From Streptacidiphilus melanogenes (GTDB lineage: Bacteria; Actinomycetota; Actinomycetes; Streptomycetales; Streptomycetaceae), in NCBI RefSeq assembly GCF_000787835.1, contig NZ_BBPP01000028.1, positions 59,337 through 113,551 on the forward strand: a stretch of DNA of 54,215 nucleotides. The letters are read 5' to 3'. How positions within the stretch are numbered: the first letter of the stretch is position 1; every line of letters starts with the position of its first letter. Position numbers and translations under genes: made by a program. This document shows positions 1 to 9,165 of the stretch, in pieces. The notes under the pieces were generated by a model. The model saw only the letters and a program-made list of their open reading frames with translations, was not told where the DNA came from and searched no databases.

Positions 1-2
1 CG

Positions 3-896
3 ACGATCCGCGCGGCGAGCTCCGTGCTCGGCTTCGCCGCCTACGGCGGCTGGCTGCCGGCCGCGGTCGCGGGCGTCGTGGTCGGCGTCGCGAACGTGAT
101 CGAGGCGGGCAAGCGGGGCCAGGTGGGCAAGCTCGACTCGTCCAACCTGCACAACATCGTGCTGCTGCTGCTCGCCGGGGTGGCCATCGGCTTCGTCATC
201 GACCTGGCGCGCAAGAGTGAGGAGACGCTCGCCCGCGCGCTGGAGATCCAGGCCGCGACGCGCGAGCGCGAGCGGCTGGCCAGGGACATCCACGACGGCG
301 TGCTGCAGGTCCTGTCGCTGGTGAAGCGGCGCGGCACGGAGCTGGGCGGCGAGGCTGCGGAGATCGCGGCCCTGGCCGGCGAGCAGGAGGTGGCACTGCG
401 CCGCCTGATCACCAGCGGCCTCGGCCCGACCGCGCCGACCGCCCCCGCCCGTGTCGCCCGCCCCGTCGAGGCGGCGGTCGACCCGGGCGCGCCGCAGGAC
501 CTTCGCAGCCTGCTGGCGCCGCTCTCGGATCCGCGGGTCAGCCTGGCCCAGCCCGGGACGGCGGTGCTGCTGCCCGCGCAGGCGGCGACGGAGCTGGCGG
601 CCGCGGTCGGCGCCGCGTTGGACAACGTCCGGCGGCACGTGGGCGAGCAGGCCCAGGCGTGGATCCTCGTCGAGGACGAGCCCGACGCCGTGATCGTGAG
701 CGTGCGCGACGAGGGCCCCGGCTTCGATCCGGCGCGCCTGGCCGAGGCGGAGCGCGAGGGTCGGCTCGGCGTCTCGCAGTCGATCCGCGGCAGGCTGCGC
801 GATCTCGGCGGCAGCGCGGAGATCTTCTCGGCGGCCGGACAGGGCACCGAGGTGGAGCTGCGGGTGCCCAAGCAGCGTCAGCAGAGCCGTCCGTAG
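3..896 (+). CDS. macS: Sensor histidine kinase (MacS-like), 5' end outside window
   Basis: Membrane sensor kinase of the NarX/DesK (HisKA_3) type that phosphorylates the response regulator encoded next. The frame is open to the left window edge, so the N-terminus is missing; the first internal candidate start is GTG at 24. Seen: two hydrophobic segments (around residues 10-25 and 45-60 from that GTG), then RERLARDIHDGVLQ with the phospho-acceptor His at about residue 90, then a HATPase_c domain with an N box (LDNVRRH) and a G box (VRDEGPGFDP). The name MacS rests on recalled synteny with the MacRS system of S. coelicolor, which affects development and antibiotic production. Kinase call strong, orthologue name moderate. 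Confidence 0.85.
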   Translation, partial: TIRAASSVLGFAAYGGWLPAAVAGVVVGVANVIEAGKRGQVGKLDSSNLHNIVLLLLAGVAIGFVIDLARKSEETLARALEIQAATRERERLARDIHDGVLQVLSLVKRRGTELGGEAAEIAALAGEQEVALRRLITSGLGPTAPTAPARVARPVEAAVDPGAPQDLRSLLAPLSDPRVSLAQPGTAVLLPAQAATELAAAVGAALDNVRRHVGEQAQAWILVEDEPDAVIVSVRDEGPGFDPARLAEAEREGRLGVSQSIRGRLRDLGGSAEIFSAAGQGTEVELRVPKQRQQSRP

Positions 897-956
897 GGCG
901 GGCCGTCGGTAGGGCTGTCGGCAGGGCGTCGGCAGGCGTCAGCGGGAGGGGAAGCG

Positions 957-1631
957 ATGGGCGAGGCGATACGGGTGATGGTGGTCGACGACCACCCGAT
1001 GTGGCGTGAGGCCGTGGCACGGGACCTGGCGGACGCCGGCTTCGACGTCGTGGCGACCGCGGGCGACGCCCGGGAGGCCGTGCAGCGCGGCCGGGCGGTC
1101 TCGCCGGGCGTGGTCGTGCTGGACCTCAACCTGCCGGACAAGCCGGGTGTCGAGGTGTGCCGCCAGCTGATGACGGGTGAGGCGGCACCGCGCGTGCTCG
1201 TGCTCTCCGCCAGCGGCGAGCACGGCGACGTGCTGGAGGCGGTCAAGTCCGGCGCCACCGGCTACCTGGTCAAGTCCGCCAGCCGCGAGGAGCTGATCGA
1301 CGCGGTGCGCCGCACGGCCGCGGGTGACGCCGTGTTCACCCCGGGCCTGGCCGGGCTGGTCCTGGGCGAGTTCCGCCGCCTCGCGGCCGAGCCCGCACCG
1401 GCGGGCCAGGACCGCAGCGACGCGCCCAAGCTGACGGACCGGGAGACGGAGGTGCTGCGCCTGGTGGCCAAGGGTCTGCCGTACAAGGCGATCGCCGACC
1501 GGCTGGTGCTCTCCCCGCGCACGGTGCAGAACCACGTGCAGAACACCCTCGGCAAGCTCCAGCTCCACAATCGGGTGGAGCTGGTCCGCTACGCCATCGC
1601 CGCCGGCCTCGACGAGGAGGAGCAGGCCTAG
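957..1631 (+). CDS. macR: NarL/FixJ-family response regulator (MacR-like)
   Basis: DNA-binding response regulator, 224 aa, partner of the upstream kinase 60 bp away on the same strand. Seen: receiver domain with the acidic pair D11-D12 (VVDDHPMW), phospho-acceptor D56 (VVVLDLNLPD) and conserved Lys in GYLVKSA; a linker; then a LuxR-type helix-turn-helix (LTDRETEVLRLVAKGL ... SPRTVQNHVQ) at about residues 155-215. ATG at 957 is preceded by GGGAGGGG. The 3' end overlaps the convergent YceI gene by 4 nt. Target genes cannot be read from this sequence. Confidence 0.92.
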   Translation: MGEAIRVMVVDDHPMWREAVARDLADAGFDVVATAGDAREAVQRGRAVSPGVVVLDLNLPDKPGVEVCRQLMTGEAAPRVLVLSASGEHGDVLEAVKSGATGYLVKSASREELIDAVRRTAAGDAVFTPGLAGLVLGEFRRLAAEPAPAGQDRSDAPKLTDRETEVLRLVAKGLPYKAIADRLVLSPRTVQNHVQNTLGKLQLHNRVELVRYAIAAGLDEEEQA

Positions 1632-2140
1632 TCGCGCGTGAAGGTGGCGCTGACGGCGACCTGGGTCAGGCCCTTCATCATGCCCAGCTTGTTCCAGCCC
1701 AGGCCGAAGCGGTCGCGGTCGATGGTGGTGTCCACGGCGACGGTGACGGTCTCGGCGGTGCGTCCGGTCACCGTCCCGGTGAGCGTCAGCGGCTCGGTGA
1801 CCCCGCGGACGGTCAGTTCGCCGGTGAGCGCGACGGTGCCGTCACCCTGGGGCTCGGCCCCGGTCGCGGTGAAGACCAGCTCGGGGAAGCGCTCGGTGTC
1901 GAAGAAGTCCGCGGAGCGCAGGTGGATGTCGCGCTTGGTGTGCCCGGTGTCCAGGGAGGCGGCGGCCAGCGTGAGCGACCCCGTCGCGGGGCCGCCGTCG
2001 GCGGGGACCTCCCCGGCGCCGTTCACCTCGGTGAAGCGGCCCTTCACGGTGACCAGACCCCACATGGTCCTGTGCTGGATGCGTACGTCGGTGGCGTCGG
2101 GGTCGAGCCGGTAGCGCCCGGCGGGCAGGGAAGTGGACAT
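1628..2140 (-). CDS. YceI family protein
   Basis: 170 aa, a single YceI/lipocalin-like beta-barrel domain (starts YRLDPDATDVRIQHRTMWG; later LTLTGTVTG). Members of the family bind isoprenoid-like or other amphiphilic ligands, and many are periplasmic or secreted. This one shows no signal peptide, so it is probably cytosolic, as is usual for Streptomyces copies. It is divergent from a MarR regulator across a 111-bp AT-rich gap with repeated TAGCTA motifs, suggesting MarR control. Ligand unknown. Confidence 0.85.
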   Translation of the reverse strand: MSTSLPAGRYRLDPDATDVRIQHRTMWGLVTVKGRFTEVNGAGEVPADGGPATGSLTLAAASLDTGHTKRDIHLRSADFFDTERFPELVFTATGAEPQGDGTVALTGELTVRGVTEPLTLTGTVTGRTAETVTVAVDTTIDRDRFGLGWNKLGMMKGLTQVAVSATFTRD

Positions 2141-2157
2141 GGTGGATGACCTCTCAC

Positions 2158-2200
2158 TGGATAGCTAGCTGGATATTAAGTAGCTAGTTAGACGTTAACC
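2158..2200. promoter_or_regulatory. Candidate MarR operator between yceI and marR
   Basis: An unusually AT-rich stretch holds two copies of the palindromic core TAGCTA (2162-2167 and 2181-2186, 19 bp apart), followed by AGACGTTAAC. MarR dimers bind palindromes of about 16-20 bp between divergent genes, so the position fits. Binding is inferred only. Confidence 0.5.
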
Positions 2201-2251
2201 CGCATTGCTACCCTGGGCAAGAGCGGGTCGATTCGTACGAGAGGTCGGGGG

Positions 2252-2725
2252 ATGGCCGAGAACTGTCCGGACGCGGCGGACCTTGAGCTGCTGGAGCAGT
2301 GGAACGCGCTGCAGGCGGGCTTCCGTCGCCTCACCGACCAACTGCTGGCCGACGTGGACGCGAAGGCGGGTATCGCGCCGTCGGAGTTCCAGGTGCTGTG
2401 GTTCCTGCTGACCGCGCCGGAACAGGCCGCGCCGATGAACCAGCTCGCCGCGACGCTGAACTTCACCACGGCCGGCACCACCAAGGTCGCCGACCGGCTG
2501 ACGGAGGCGGGGTTGATCCTCCGTCAGCCGAGCCCGGCCGACCGCCGCGTGGTGCTCGCCTCGCTCACGGACCAGGGCCGGCGCGTCGCCATGGACGCGG
2601 CGCTCGCCCTCGCGGGCGCGCTGCGCGAGCGGGTCGTCGAGCGGGTCGGCGCGGACGCCTTCTCCCGGACGGCAGGGTGCATGCGCGAACTGGACCCGAA
2701 CCCCGAGCGGCTCTGCCGTCCTTGA
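2252..2725 (+). CDS. MarR family transcriptional regulator
   Basis: 157 aa winged-helix regulator. Seen: an N-terminal dimerisation helix, then the MarR core (PSEFQVLWFLLTAPEQ ... NQLAATLNFTTAGTTKVADRL ... LRQPSPADRRVVLASLT), which includes the wing motif DRR. ATG at 2252 follows GAGGTCGGGG. It is divergent from the YceI gene and likely autoregulates and represses it through the AT-rich repeats between them. The 3' end is 12 bp from the convergent trpEG stop. Ligand unknown. Confidence 0.88.
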   Translation: MAENCPDAADLELLEQWNALQAGFRRLTDQLLADVDAKAGIAPSEFQVLWFLLTAPEQAAPMNQLAATLNFTTAGTTKVADRLTEAGLILRQPSPADRRVVLASLTDQGRRVAMDAALALAGALRERVVERVGADAFSRTAGCMRELDPNPERLCRP

Positions 2726-2737
2726 GCGGGTGTGCGC

Positions 2738-4690
2738 CTACGCGGTCTGCGCCTGCGGCACCAGTTCGGCCAGCGCCTCGCGCACGATCGCGAGTCCGTT
2801 GAGCGTCAGCACCGACTCCGGGTGGAACTGGAGCCCCGCGAACCCCGGTCCGCGCAGCGCGTGGACGTCGCCCGTCAGCGCGTCGCGGCTGACCTCGACG
2901 CCGCGCTGGGCGAGCCGCTCGGACGCGGCGTCCTCCGCCCGCGCCGTGAACGTGTTGTAGAAGCCGACGGTCCGCTCCCGCCCGAACACGGCGATCCGCT
3001 CCTGCGCGCCCTGGAACGGGGTGGCCTTGCGATGCAGCGACAGCCCCAGCGCCTGGCAGAGCAGTTGGTGACTGAGGCAGACCGCCAGGAAGCCCGCGGG
3101 GCGGCCGGAGGCCAGCAGCGTAGCGACCAGTGCGCGCATCGTGTTCATCTTCGGGTCGTCCGCCGCCGGGTCGCCGGGGCCGGGGCCGAGCACCAGCGGG
3201 CCCTCGTGCGCGGCGACGGCCTCCGCCAGGCCCGGCACGTCCCAGCGCCGCACGGTCACCCGGTGACCGAGGGAGCGCAGCAGGTGGGCGAGCATCGAGG
3301 TGAAGGTGTCCTCGCAGTCGACCACCAGGCAGTGGAGCCCCTCGCCGACCGCCTCTGCCGGAGTCGGGGTCTGCATCCGCAGCCAGAACGGGGAGAGGTT
3401 CCTGCGCCGGGAGTCCAGCGCCGCCTGCACCCGGTGGTTCTCCGCGAGCACGGGCGTCGCGCCGCCGCGCACCGGCCGCGGCGGGACCGCGCCGATCGCC
3501 GCGAGCACACCGGCGGCCTTGGCGTGGGTCTCGGCGACCTCGGAGGCCGGGTCGGAGTGGCGCACCAGCGTCGCGCCGACCCGGACGGCGAGGCGGCCCG
3601 TCGCCGGGTCGATGTCGGCGGTGCGGATCAGGATGGGGGAGTCGAGCGTCTGCGCGCCGCCCGCGGTGCGGCCGACCAGGGCCAGCGCGCCGGAGTAGTA
3701 GCCGCGCCCGGTGGGCTCGTAGCGGGAGATGACCCGGGTCGCGTTCTCGACGGGGCTGCCGGTGACGGTCGCCGCGAACATGGTCTCGCGCAGCACCTCA
3801 CGCACGTCCAGCGAGGTGCGCCCGCGCAGCTCGTACTCGGTGTGGGCGAGGTGCGCCATCTCCTTCAGGCGCGGGCCGAGGACCTGGCCGCCCAGGTCGC
3901 CGACCTGGCACATCATCTTCAGCTCCTCGTCCACGACCATGGTGAGCTCCTCCAGCTCCTTCGGGTCGTGCAGGAAGGCGAGCAGCGAGTCGAGCGTCGG
4001 TCCCCCGGCCGGATAGCGGTAGGTGCCGGAGATCGGGTTCATCACCACCGTCCCGCCCGTCTGCCGCACGTGGACCTCGGGGCTGGCCCCGACCAGGACC
4101 CGATCGCCGGTGTGCACCAGGAAGGTCCAGTAGGCGCCGCGCTCCTGCTCCAGCAGGCGGCGGAAGAGGGTGAGCGCCAGCGCGGGTGAGAAGTCCTCCA
4201 GGGTCGCGGTGAAGTCCCGGCGGATCACGAAGTTGGCGCCCTCGCCGCGTCCGATCTCGTCCGTGATGACGCGGCCCACGATCTCGGCGTAGGCGGCGTC
4301 GTCGACGTCGAAGGAGCCGTCGCGCAGCGCGACCGGCCGCTGCGGCAGCGCGGCGCGCAGCTCGGCCAGCGGCAGCCGGTGCGACTCGCGGACGCGCAGG
4401 GCGCGCAGGGGGGTGCCGTCGTCGCGGGCCTCGAAGCCGCGCTCGCGGATCTGCCGGTAGGGGACCAGGGCCAGCAGGTCGTGCTCGGGCCTGCCGGAGG
4501 CCGGTGCGCCCTGCGGGAGGGGCAGTTCCGCGAGCGTCGCGTAGTCGCCGACCTCGCCGATCAGCAGCTCCACGGTGTCGGGGGCCAGGCGCGGGGTGCG
4601 GCGGTGCAGCAGGGCGAAGGGCTGGAACGCGTGCGGGTCGGCCTCGGTGAGCCGGGCGATGAGGGCGGGCACGTCGGGCGCGTCGTTCAC
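2738..4690 (-). CDS. trpE: Anthranilate synthase, TrpE-TrpG fusion (PhzE-like architecture)
   Basis: Chorismate plus glutamine to anthranilate plus pyruvate, first step of tryptophan synthesis. 650 aa. Residues about 1-420 are the chorismate-utilising TrpE domain (MNPISGTYR, DEELKMMCQVGDLGG, FAATVTGSPVENATR). Residues about 440-650 are a class I glutamine amidotransferase with nucleophile C538 (AVCLSHQ), H623 and E625 (QFHPES). The start is GTG at 4690, preceded by AGGAAGG; the frame stays open further upstream, but that stretch crosses the attenuator and is not coding. The fused layout and the VCLSHQ and PISGT motifs resemble PhzE-type 2-amino-2-deoxyisochorismate synthases, but the tryptophan leader upstream argues for anthranilate synthase. 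It is divergent from DAHP synthase. Confidence 0.9.
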   Translation of the reverse strand: MNDAPDVPALIARLTEADPHAFQPFALLHRRTPRLAPDTVELLIGEVGDYATLAELPLPQGAPASGRPEHDLLALVPYRQIRERGFEARDDGTPLRALRVRESHRLPLAELRAALPQRPVALRDGSFDVDDAAYAEIVGRVITDEIGRGEGANFVIRRDFTATLEDFSPALALTLFRRLLEQERGAYWTFLVHTGDRVLVGASPEVHVRQTGGTVVMNPISGTYRYPAGGPTLDSLLAFLHDPKELEELTMVVDEELKMMCQVGDLGGQVLGPRLKEMAHLAHTEYELRGRTSLDVREVLRETMFAATVTGSPVENATRVISRYEPTGRGYYSGALALVGRTAGGAQTLDSPILIRTADIDPATGRLAVRVGATLVRHSDPASEVAETHAKAAGVLAAIGAVPPRPVRGGATPVLAENHRVQAALDSRRRNLSPFWLRMQTPTPAEAVGEGLHCLVVDCEDTFTSMLAHLLRSLGHRVTVRRWDVPGLAEAVAAHEGPLVLGPGPGDPAADDPKMNTMRALVATLLASGRPAGFLAVCLSHQLLCQALGLSLHRKATPFQGAQERIAVFGRERTVGFYNTFTARAEDAASERLAQRGVEVSRDALTGDVHALRGPGFAGLQFHPESVLTLNGLAIVREALAELVPQAQTA

Positions 4691-4769
4691 GGTGGGCCTT
4701 CCTGGCGGGATCGGGGGTCGGGTCGGGGGACCGGGACCGCTCCTCGGGGAGGCCGCGTGAGACGCGAAA

Positions 4770-4791
4770 CGGCCGCCCCGAGGGGCGGCCG
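4770..4791 (-). terminator. trp attenuator terminator hairpin
   Basis: Read on the minus strand, a perfect 10-bp GC stem (CGGCCGCCCC / GGGGCGGCCG) with a 2-nt loop is followed by GTTTCGCGTC. It lies between the leader-peptide stop and the trpEG ribosome site. An alternative antiterminator is visible: leader bases 4834-4822 (CCCCGAGGCGGCC) can pair over 13 bp, with a 2-nt bulge, with 4790-4776, which covers the 5' arm, the loop and part of the 3' arm of this stem. The two folds are mutually exclusive. Confidence 0.88.
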
Positions 4792-4815
4792 CTGAGGTCT
4801 GCGTGGGTACGCGAG

Positions 4816-4872
4816 CTAGTGGGCCGCCTCGGGGACGGTCCACCACCAGGAGTAGGTGTACTGCGCGTTCAC
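4816..4872 (-). CDS. trpL: trp leader peptide
   Basis: 18-residue leader peptide MNAQYTYSWWWTVPEAAH encoded upstream of trpEG, with three consecutive TGG codons at 4848-4840. Its last codons overlap the antiterminator strand (4834-4822). A ribosome stalled at the Trp codons leaves that strand free to pair and break the terminator, whereas a ribosome reaching the stop masks it, so transcription ends at 4770-4791. A TACGCT -10-like element ends 7 nt before the GTG and no ribosome site is visible, so the leader may be leaderless. Trp attenuation of an anthranilate synthase gene has been reported in Streptomyces venezuelae. Confidence 0.92.
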   Translation of the reverse strand: MNAQYTYSWWWTVPEAAH

Positions 4873-4970
4873 GGACACGAGCGTAGCGTAAGCCGACGCC
4901 GGAGGGGGTGCGTCCACCACGTGTCTCACCAATCGGGCGTGGTGCCCAATTCGTTTCCGTGACCACGTAG

Positions 4971-6323
<1,353 letters not shown>

Positions 6324-6354
6324 CCCGTCGCGTGTGACGAAGGCCAGGTGTGAC

Positions 6355-6388
6355 GAAGGCCCCTCCGGTTTCGACCGGAGGGGCCTTC
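6355..6388 (+). terminator. Intrinsic terminator after DAHP synthase
   Basis: Perfect 15-bp inverted repeat (GAAGGCCCCTCCGGT / ACCGGAGGGGCCTTC) around a TTCG tetraloop, 32 bp after the stop. No T tract follows, as is common in high-GC actinomycetes. Confidence 0.85.
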
Positions 6389-6409
6389 CCGCTTCCGGGA
6401 GTCATTGAG

Positions 6410-6428
6410 TAAGGTAAGCCTTAGCTCA
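6410..6428 (+). promoter_or_regulatory. Iron box (DmdR1/IdeR-type operator)
   Basis: TAAGGTAAGCCTTAGCTCA agrees at about 14 of 19 positions with the actinobacterial DtxR/IdeR consensus (TTAGGTTAGSCTAACCTAA). It lies 28 bp before the bfd start, so iron-loaded repressor would shut off bfd. Site inferred from sequence. Confidence 0.7.
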
Positions 6429-6455
6429 GCTGCCTGCCCGACTTGGAGGACCCCG

Positions 6456-6683
6456 ATGTACGTGTGCGTGTGCCACGCGGTCACCGAGGAGCGGGTCCGT
6501 CAGGAGATCAGCGAGGGCGCGAAGACCCCCCGCCAGGTCGCCAAGGGCTGCAAGGCCGGCACCGACTGCGGCTCCTGTGTCCGCCGGATCCAGGCCCTGC
6601 TCGGGCACGAGGGTGCGCGTCCGTGCCCGACATCCCGGCTCGCGGCCAAGCTCGGCCTGCCCGCGAGCGCACAGGCCGCCTGA
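6456..6683 (+). CDS. bfd: Bacterioferritin-associated ferredoxin
   Basis: 75-aa (2Fe-2S) protein that reduces the haem of bacterioferritin to mobilise stored iron. Seen: ligand pattern C4-x-C6 (MYVCVCHAVTEE) and C-x2-C in TDCGSC near residues 38-41, a complete Bfd-like BFD/NirB cluster fold. ATG at 6456 is chosen because GGAGGA lies 5 nt upstream and it gives the usual family N-terminus; the open frame extends further upstream through the iron box. Convergent with its partner bfr, 20 bp apart. Iron-repressed expression is predicted from the operator. Confidence 0.93.
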   Translation: MYVCVCHAVTEERVRQEISEGAKTPRQVAKGCKAGTDCGSCVRRIQALLGHEGARPCPTSRLAAKLGLPASAQAA

Positions 6684-6703
6684 GACCGTAGGGCCCTGGT
6701 CGC

Positions 6704-7183
6704 TCAGCTCTCCGGCTGCTCGATCAGCTGCGCCAGGTAGAGCGGCTCGCCCAGCTTCTCCAGCAGTTCGAGCTGGGTGTCGAGGTAGTCGATGTGGTGC
6801 TCCTCGTCGGCGAGGATCGACTCGAAGATGTTGGCCGAGGTGACGTCCCCCTTGGCGCGCATGACCACGATCCCGCGCCGCAGCCGGTCGATGGCCTCCA
6901 CCTCGATCTGGCGGTCCGCCTCGAACATCTCCTTGACCGACTGCCCGATGCGCAGGTGGAACAGGCGCTGGTAGTTCGGCAGACCCTCCAGGAAGAGGAT
7001 CCGGTCGGTGAGCACCTCGGCGTGCTTCATCTCGTCGAACGACTCCGCGCGGGTGAACTTCGCGAGCTTCGTCCAGCCGAAGTTCTCCTGCATCTTGGCG
7101 TGCAGGAAGTACTGGTTGATGGCGGTCAGCTCGGCCGTCAGCTGCTCGTTCAGGAACTCGATGACCTCGGGGTCGCCCTGCAT
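6704..7183 (-). CDS. bfr: Bacterioferritin
   Basis: 159 aa, usual length; forms the 24-mer iron-storage shell. Seen: ferroxidase ligands E18 (LTAELTAINQY), E51 and H54 (SFDEMKHAE), with haem ligand M52 between them, and a second metal-binding helix ILADEEHHIDYLDTQ with E and H at about 127 and 130. ATG at 7183 follows AGAAAGGG. The frame remains open 39 codons upstream, but those residues do not resemble the family. Convergent with bfd. No iron box was found between bfr and the next gene, so its control probably differs from that of bfd. Confidence 0.95.
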   Translation of the reverse strand: MQGDPEVIEFLNEQLTAELTAINQYFLHAKMQENFGWTKLAKFTRAESFDEMKHAEVLTDRILFLEGLPNYQRLFHLRIGQSVKEMFEADRQIEVEAIDRLRRGIVVMRAKGDVTSANIFESILADEEHHIDYLDTQLELLEKLGEPLYLAQLIEQPES

Positions 7184-7316
7184 GGGACCGCGCCCTTTCT
7201 CTGCCGGTTCATCCGCTTTCGAGGCATCGTTCCATTCCGGACGCCCCGAATCCAGCAAGGGCACACTCACGTGACCCGTGGCGTTCACGGCCCCCGGCAT
7301 CTGTCACCATTGAGCC

Positions 7317-7952
7317 ATGGGTCAGTCCGAAAACCAGCAGGCGGCGGCTTCGGAGACCCAGCCGTCACTGCCCCCCGGTCAGCGCCTCCAGCGCGGCTGG
7401 CCGGTTCTGCACTACGGACCGATCCCCCGGTTCAAGCCGGCCACCTGGGAGCTGCAGGTCTTCGGCGCCACCGCCGACGGTGACAAGCACAGCTGGACCT
7501 TCGAGGAGTTCACCGCCCTGCCGCGCACCGAGGTCACCGGGGACCTCCACTGCGTGACCCGCTTCAGCATGCTCGGCAACCGCTGGGGCGGAGTCTCCAC
7601 GGCCACCGTCCTGGACCTGGTCCCGCCCGCGCCCGACGTCACCCACGTCATGGTCTGGGCCGAGTACGGCTTCAGCTCCAACCTCCGCCTCGCCGACTTC
7701 GCCGCCCCCACCACGATCCTCGCGACCCACCGCGACGACGACCCGCTCACCGTCGAGCACGGCTTCCCCGTCCGCCTCGTCGTCCCCCACCTCTACGCCT
7801 GGAAGGGCCCCAAGTGGGTCCGCGCCGTCGAGTACATGACCGCCGACCGCCGCGGCTTCTGGGAGGAGCGCGGCTACCACAACCTCGGCGACCCCTGGCG
7901 CGAGCAGCGCTACACCTACCAGGAGGCCCCGGGCGACGGCCCCGAGGCCTGA
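7317..7952 (+). CDS. Sulfite oxidase-like molybdopterin oxidoreductase
   Basis: 211 aa, a single oxidoreductase molybdopterin-binding domain (sulfite oxidase/YedY fold). Seen: LHCVTRFSMLGNRWGG, carrying the conserved Cys expected to ligate Mo, then VWAEYGFSSNLRLADF and GFPVRLVVPHLYAWKGPKWV. No signal peptide or haem domain is present, so it is a short cytosolic relative of unknown substrate. Start ATG at 7317: no ribosome site upstream, and CACCAT ends 6 nt before it, so possibly leaderless. Confidence 0.85.
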   Translation: MGQSENQQAAASETQPSLPPGQRLQRGWPVLHYGPIPRFKPATWELQVFGATADGDKHSWTFEEFTALPRTEVTGDLHCVTRFSMLGNRWGGVSTATVLDLVPPAPDVTHVMVWAEYGFSSNLRLADFAAPTTILATHRDDDPLTVEHGFPVRLVVPHLYAWKGPKWVRAVEYMTADRRGFWEERGYHNLGDPWREQRYTYQEAPGDGPEA

Positions 7953-8023
7953 CCGCGGCGACTTCTGCCGGTGATGTCCGATATCCGATTGCCGAGCGGC
8001 GACGGGTCCGGAAGTATCCCGAC

Positions 8024-8575
8024 ATGGAACACACCGCCGAAGAGACCCTGCGCCATGACCGCGTCGTCCTGACCCGCTGGCGCGCCGACCAGCTCGACGA
8101 GCTGACGGCGCTCGTCGACGGCTCCCTGGCACGGCTGAAGCCGTGGATGCCGTGGGCGCACACCCACTCGCGGGAGGCCATCGCCGACTATCTCGGGCGG
8201 GCGGACGCGGACTGGGCCTCCGGCGCCGCCTACAACTACGCCATCCGCGAGGGCTCCGCCGACGCCCCGGTGCTCGGCTCCTGCTCGATGATGGCCCGCA
8301 TCGGTCAGGGCGGCTGGGAGATCGGCTACTGGATCCACGCCGACGGCGGCGGCCGCGGCCTGGTCACCATGGCCGCCGCCGCGCTGACCCGCCAGGCGTT
8401 CGCCCTGCCGGGCGCCACCCACGTGGAGATCCACCACGACGCCCGCAACCACGCCAGCGGCGCCGTCCCCAAGCGCCTCGGCTTCACCGAGGCGGAGCAC
8501 CGACCGGGCCCGGAGCGCGAGACGGTGGTCTGGCAGATCGACCGTCAGGCCGTCGTCGGAGCGGTGTGGCCGTAG
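8024..8575 (+). CDS. GNAT family N-acetyltransferase (RimJ/RimL-like)
   Basis: 183 aa. Seen: the RimJ/RimL-type start (RHDRVVLTRWRADQLDEL), beta-4 core GGWEIGYWIHADGGGRGLVTMAAAAL containing the acetyl-CoA loop, and the late GNAT motif VEIHHDARNHASGAVPKRLGF. Probably acetylates an N-terminal or small-molecule amine; substrate unknown. ATG at 8024 is the first start giving the family N-terminus. Its last 31 nt overlap the 3' end of the convergent GNAT gene. Confidence 0.85.
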   Translation: MEHTAEETLRHDRVVLTRWRADQLDELTALVDGSLARLKPWMPWAHTHSREAIADYLGRADADWASGAAYNYAIREGSADAPVLGSCSMMARIGQGGWEIGYWIHADGGGRGLVTMAAAALTRQAFALPGATHVEIHHDARNHASGAVPKRLGFTEAEHRPGPERETVVWQIDRQAVVGAVWP

Positions 8576-9165
8576 CCCGAGCCGGGCCAGGGGCCGGGTG
8601 GTTCGCCGACGGGCTTCTCCACCGTCTCGGTGCGGGCGAGGGTGAAGCCGCGGGAGCGGTAGTTGTGGAGGGCGGCGGGGCCGTCCAGGGAGCAGGTCTC
8701 CACGACGACCTTGCGGGTCGTGGGCAGGGAGGGGTGACGGTCCGCCAGGTCCCAGGCGCGGCGCAGGCCCAGGTCGAGGAGGTGGCCGCCGAGGCCGCGG
8801 CCGATGAAGGCGGGGAGGAGGCCGAAGTAGACCACCTCGACCACGCCTTCCTCGCGCGGGGCGAGCTGGACGTAGCCGGCCGGGGTGCCGGAGACCCAGG
8901 CCACCCAGGTCTCGGTGCCCGGGACGGCGAGCCACTTCTCCCAGTCGGCGTGGGTCCACTCCAGCCGGTCGGTCCAGTGCCAGACGCCGCCCACGGCGGT
9001 GTAGAGGAACCGGGCGAACTCCGGGCCGATCAGCTCGGCGCGGACGACGGCGAGGCCCCGCCCCGCCGGAGCCGGGACGGGCTCGGCGGGGAGCGCGGAC
9101 AAGGCCCCCTGCTCCAGATGCCAGACGGTGACGGTGGTGAGCGAGGGGAGCGAGTCGGGCGACAT
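8545..9165 (-). CDS. GNAT family N-acetyltransferase
   Basis: 206 aa. Seen: VEVVYFGLLPAFIGRGLGGHLLDLGLRRAW (acetyl-CoA binding motif with RGLGGHL) and VVVETCSLDGPAALHNYRSRGF (late GNAT helix). Substrate unknown. Its ATG overlaps the stop of the upstream PASTA kinase as TGATG, so it is translationally coupled to the kinase and may act in the same process. The 3' end overlaps the convergent GNAT by 31 nt. Confidence 0.86.
   Translation of the reverse strand: MSPDSLPSLTTVTVWHLEQGALSALPAEPVPAPAGRGLAVVRAELIGPEFARFLYTAVGGVWHWTDRLEWTHADWEKWLAVPGTETWVAWVSGTPAGYVQLAPREEGVVEVVYFGLLPAFIGRGLGGHLLDLGLRRAWDLADRHPSLPTTRKVVVETCSLDGPAALHNYRSRGFTLARTETVEKPVGEPPGPWPGSGYGHTAPTTA

Noticed and set aside
2732..4189. 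A long plus-strand frame antisense to trpEG
   Set aside because: Arg/Ala/Gly-rich shadow without domain motifs or a ribosome site.
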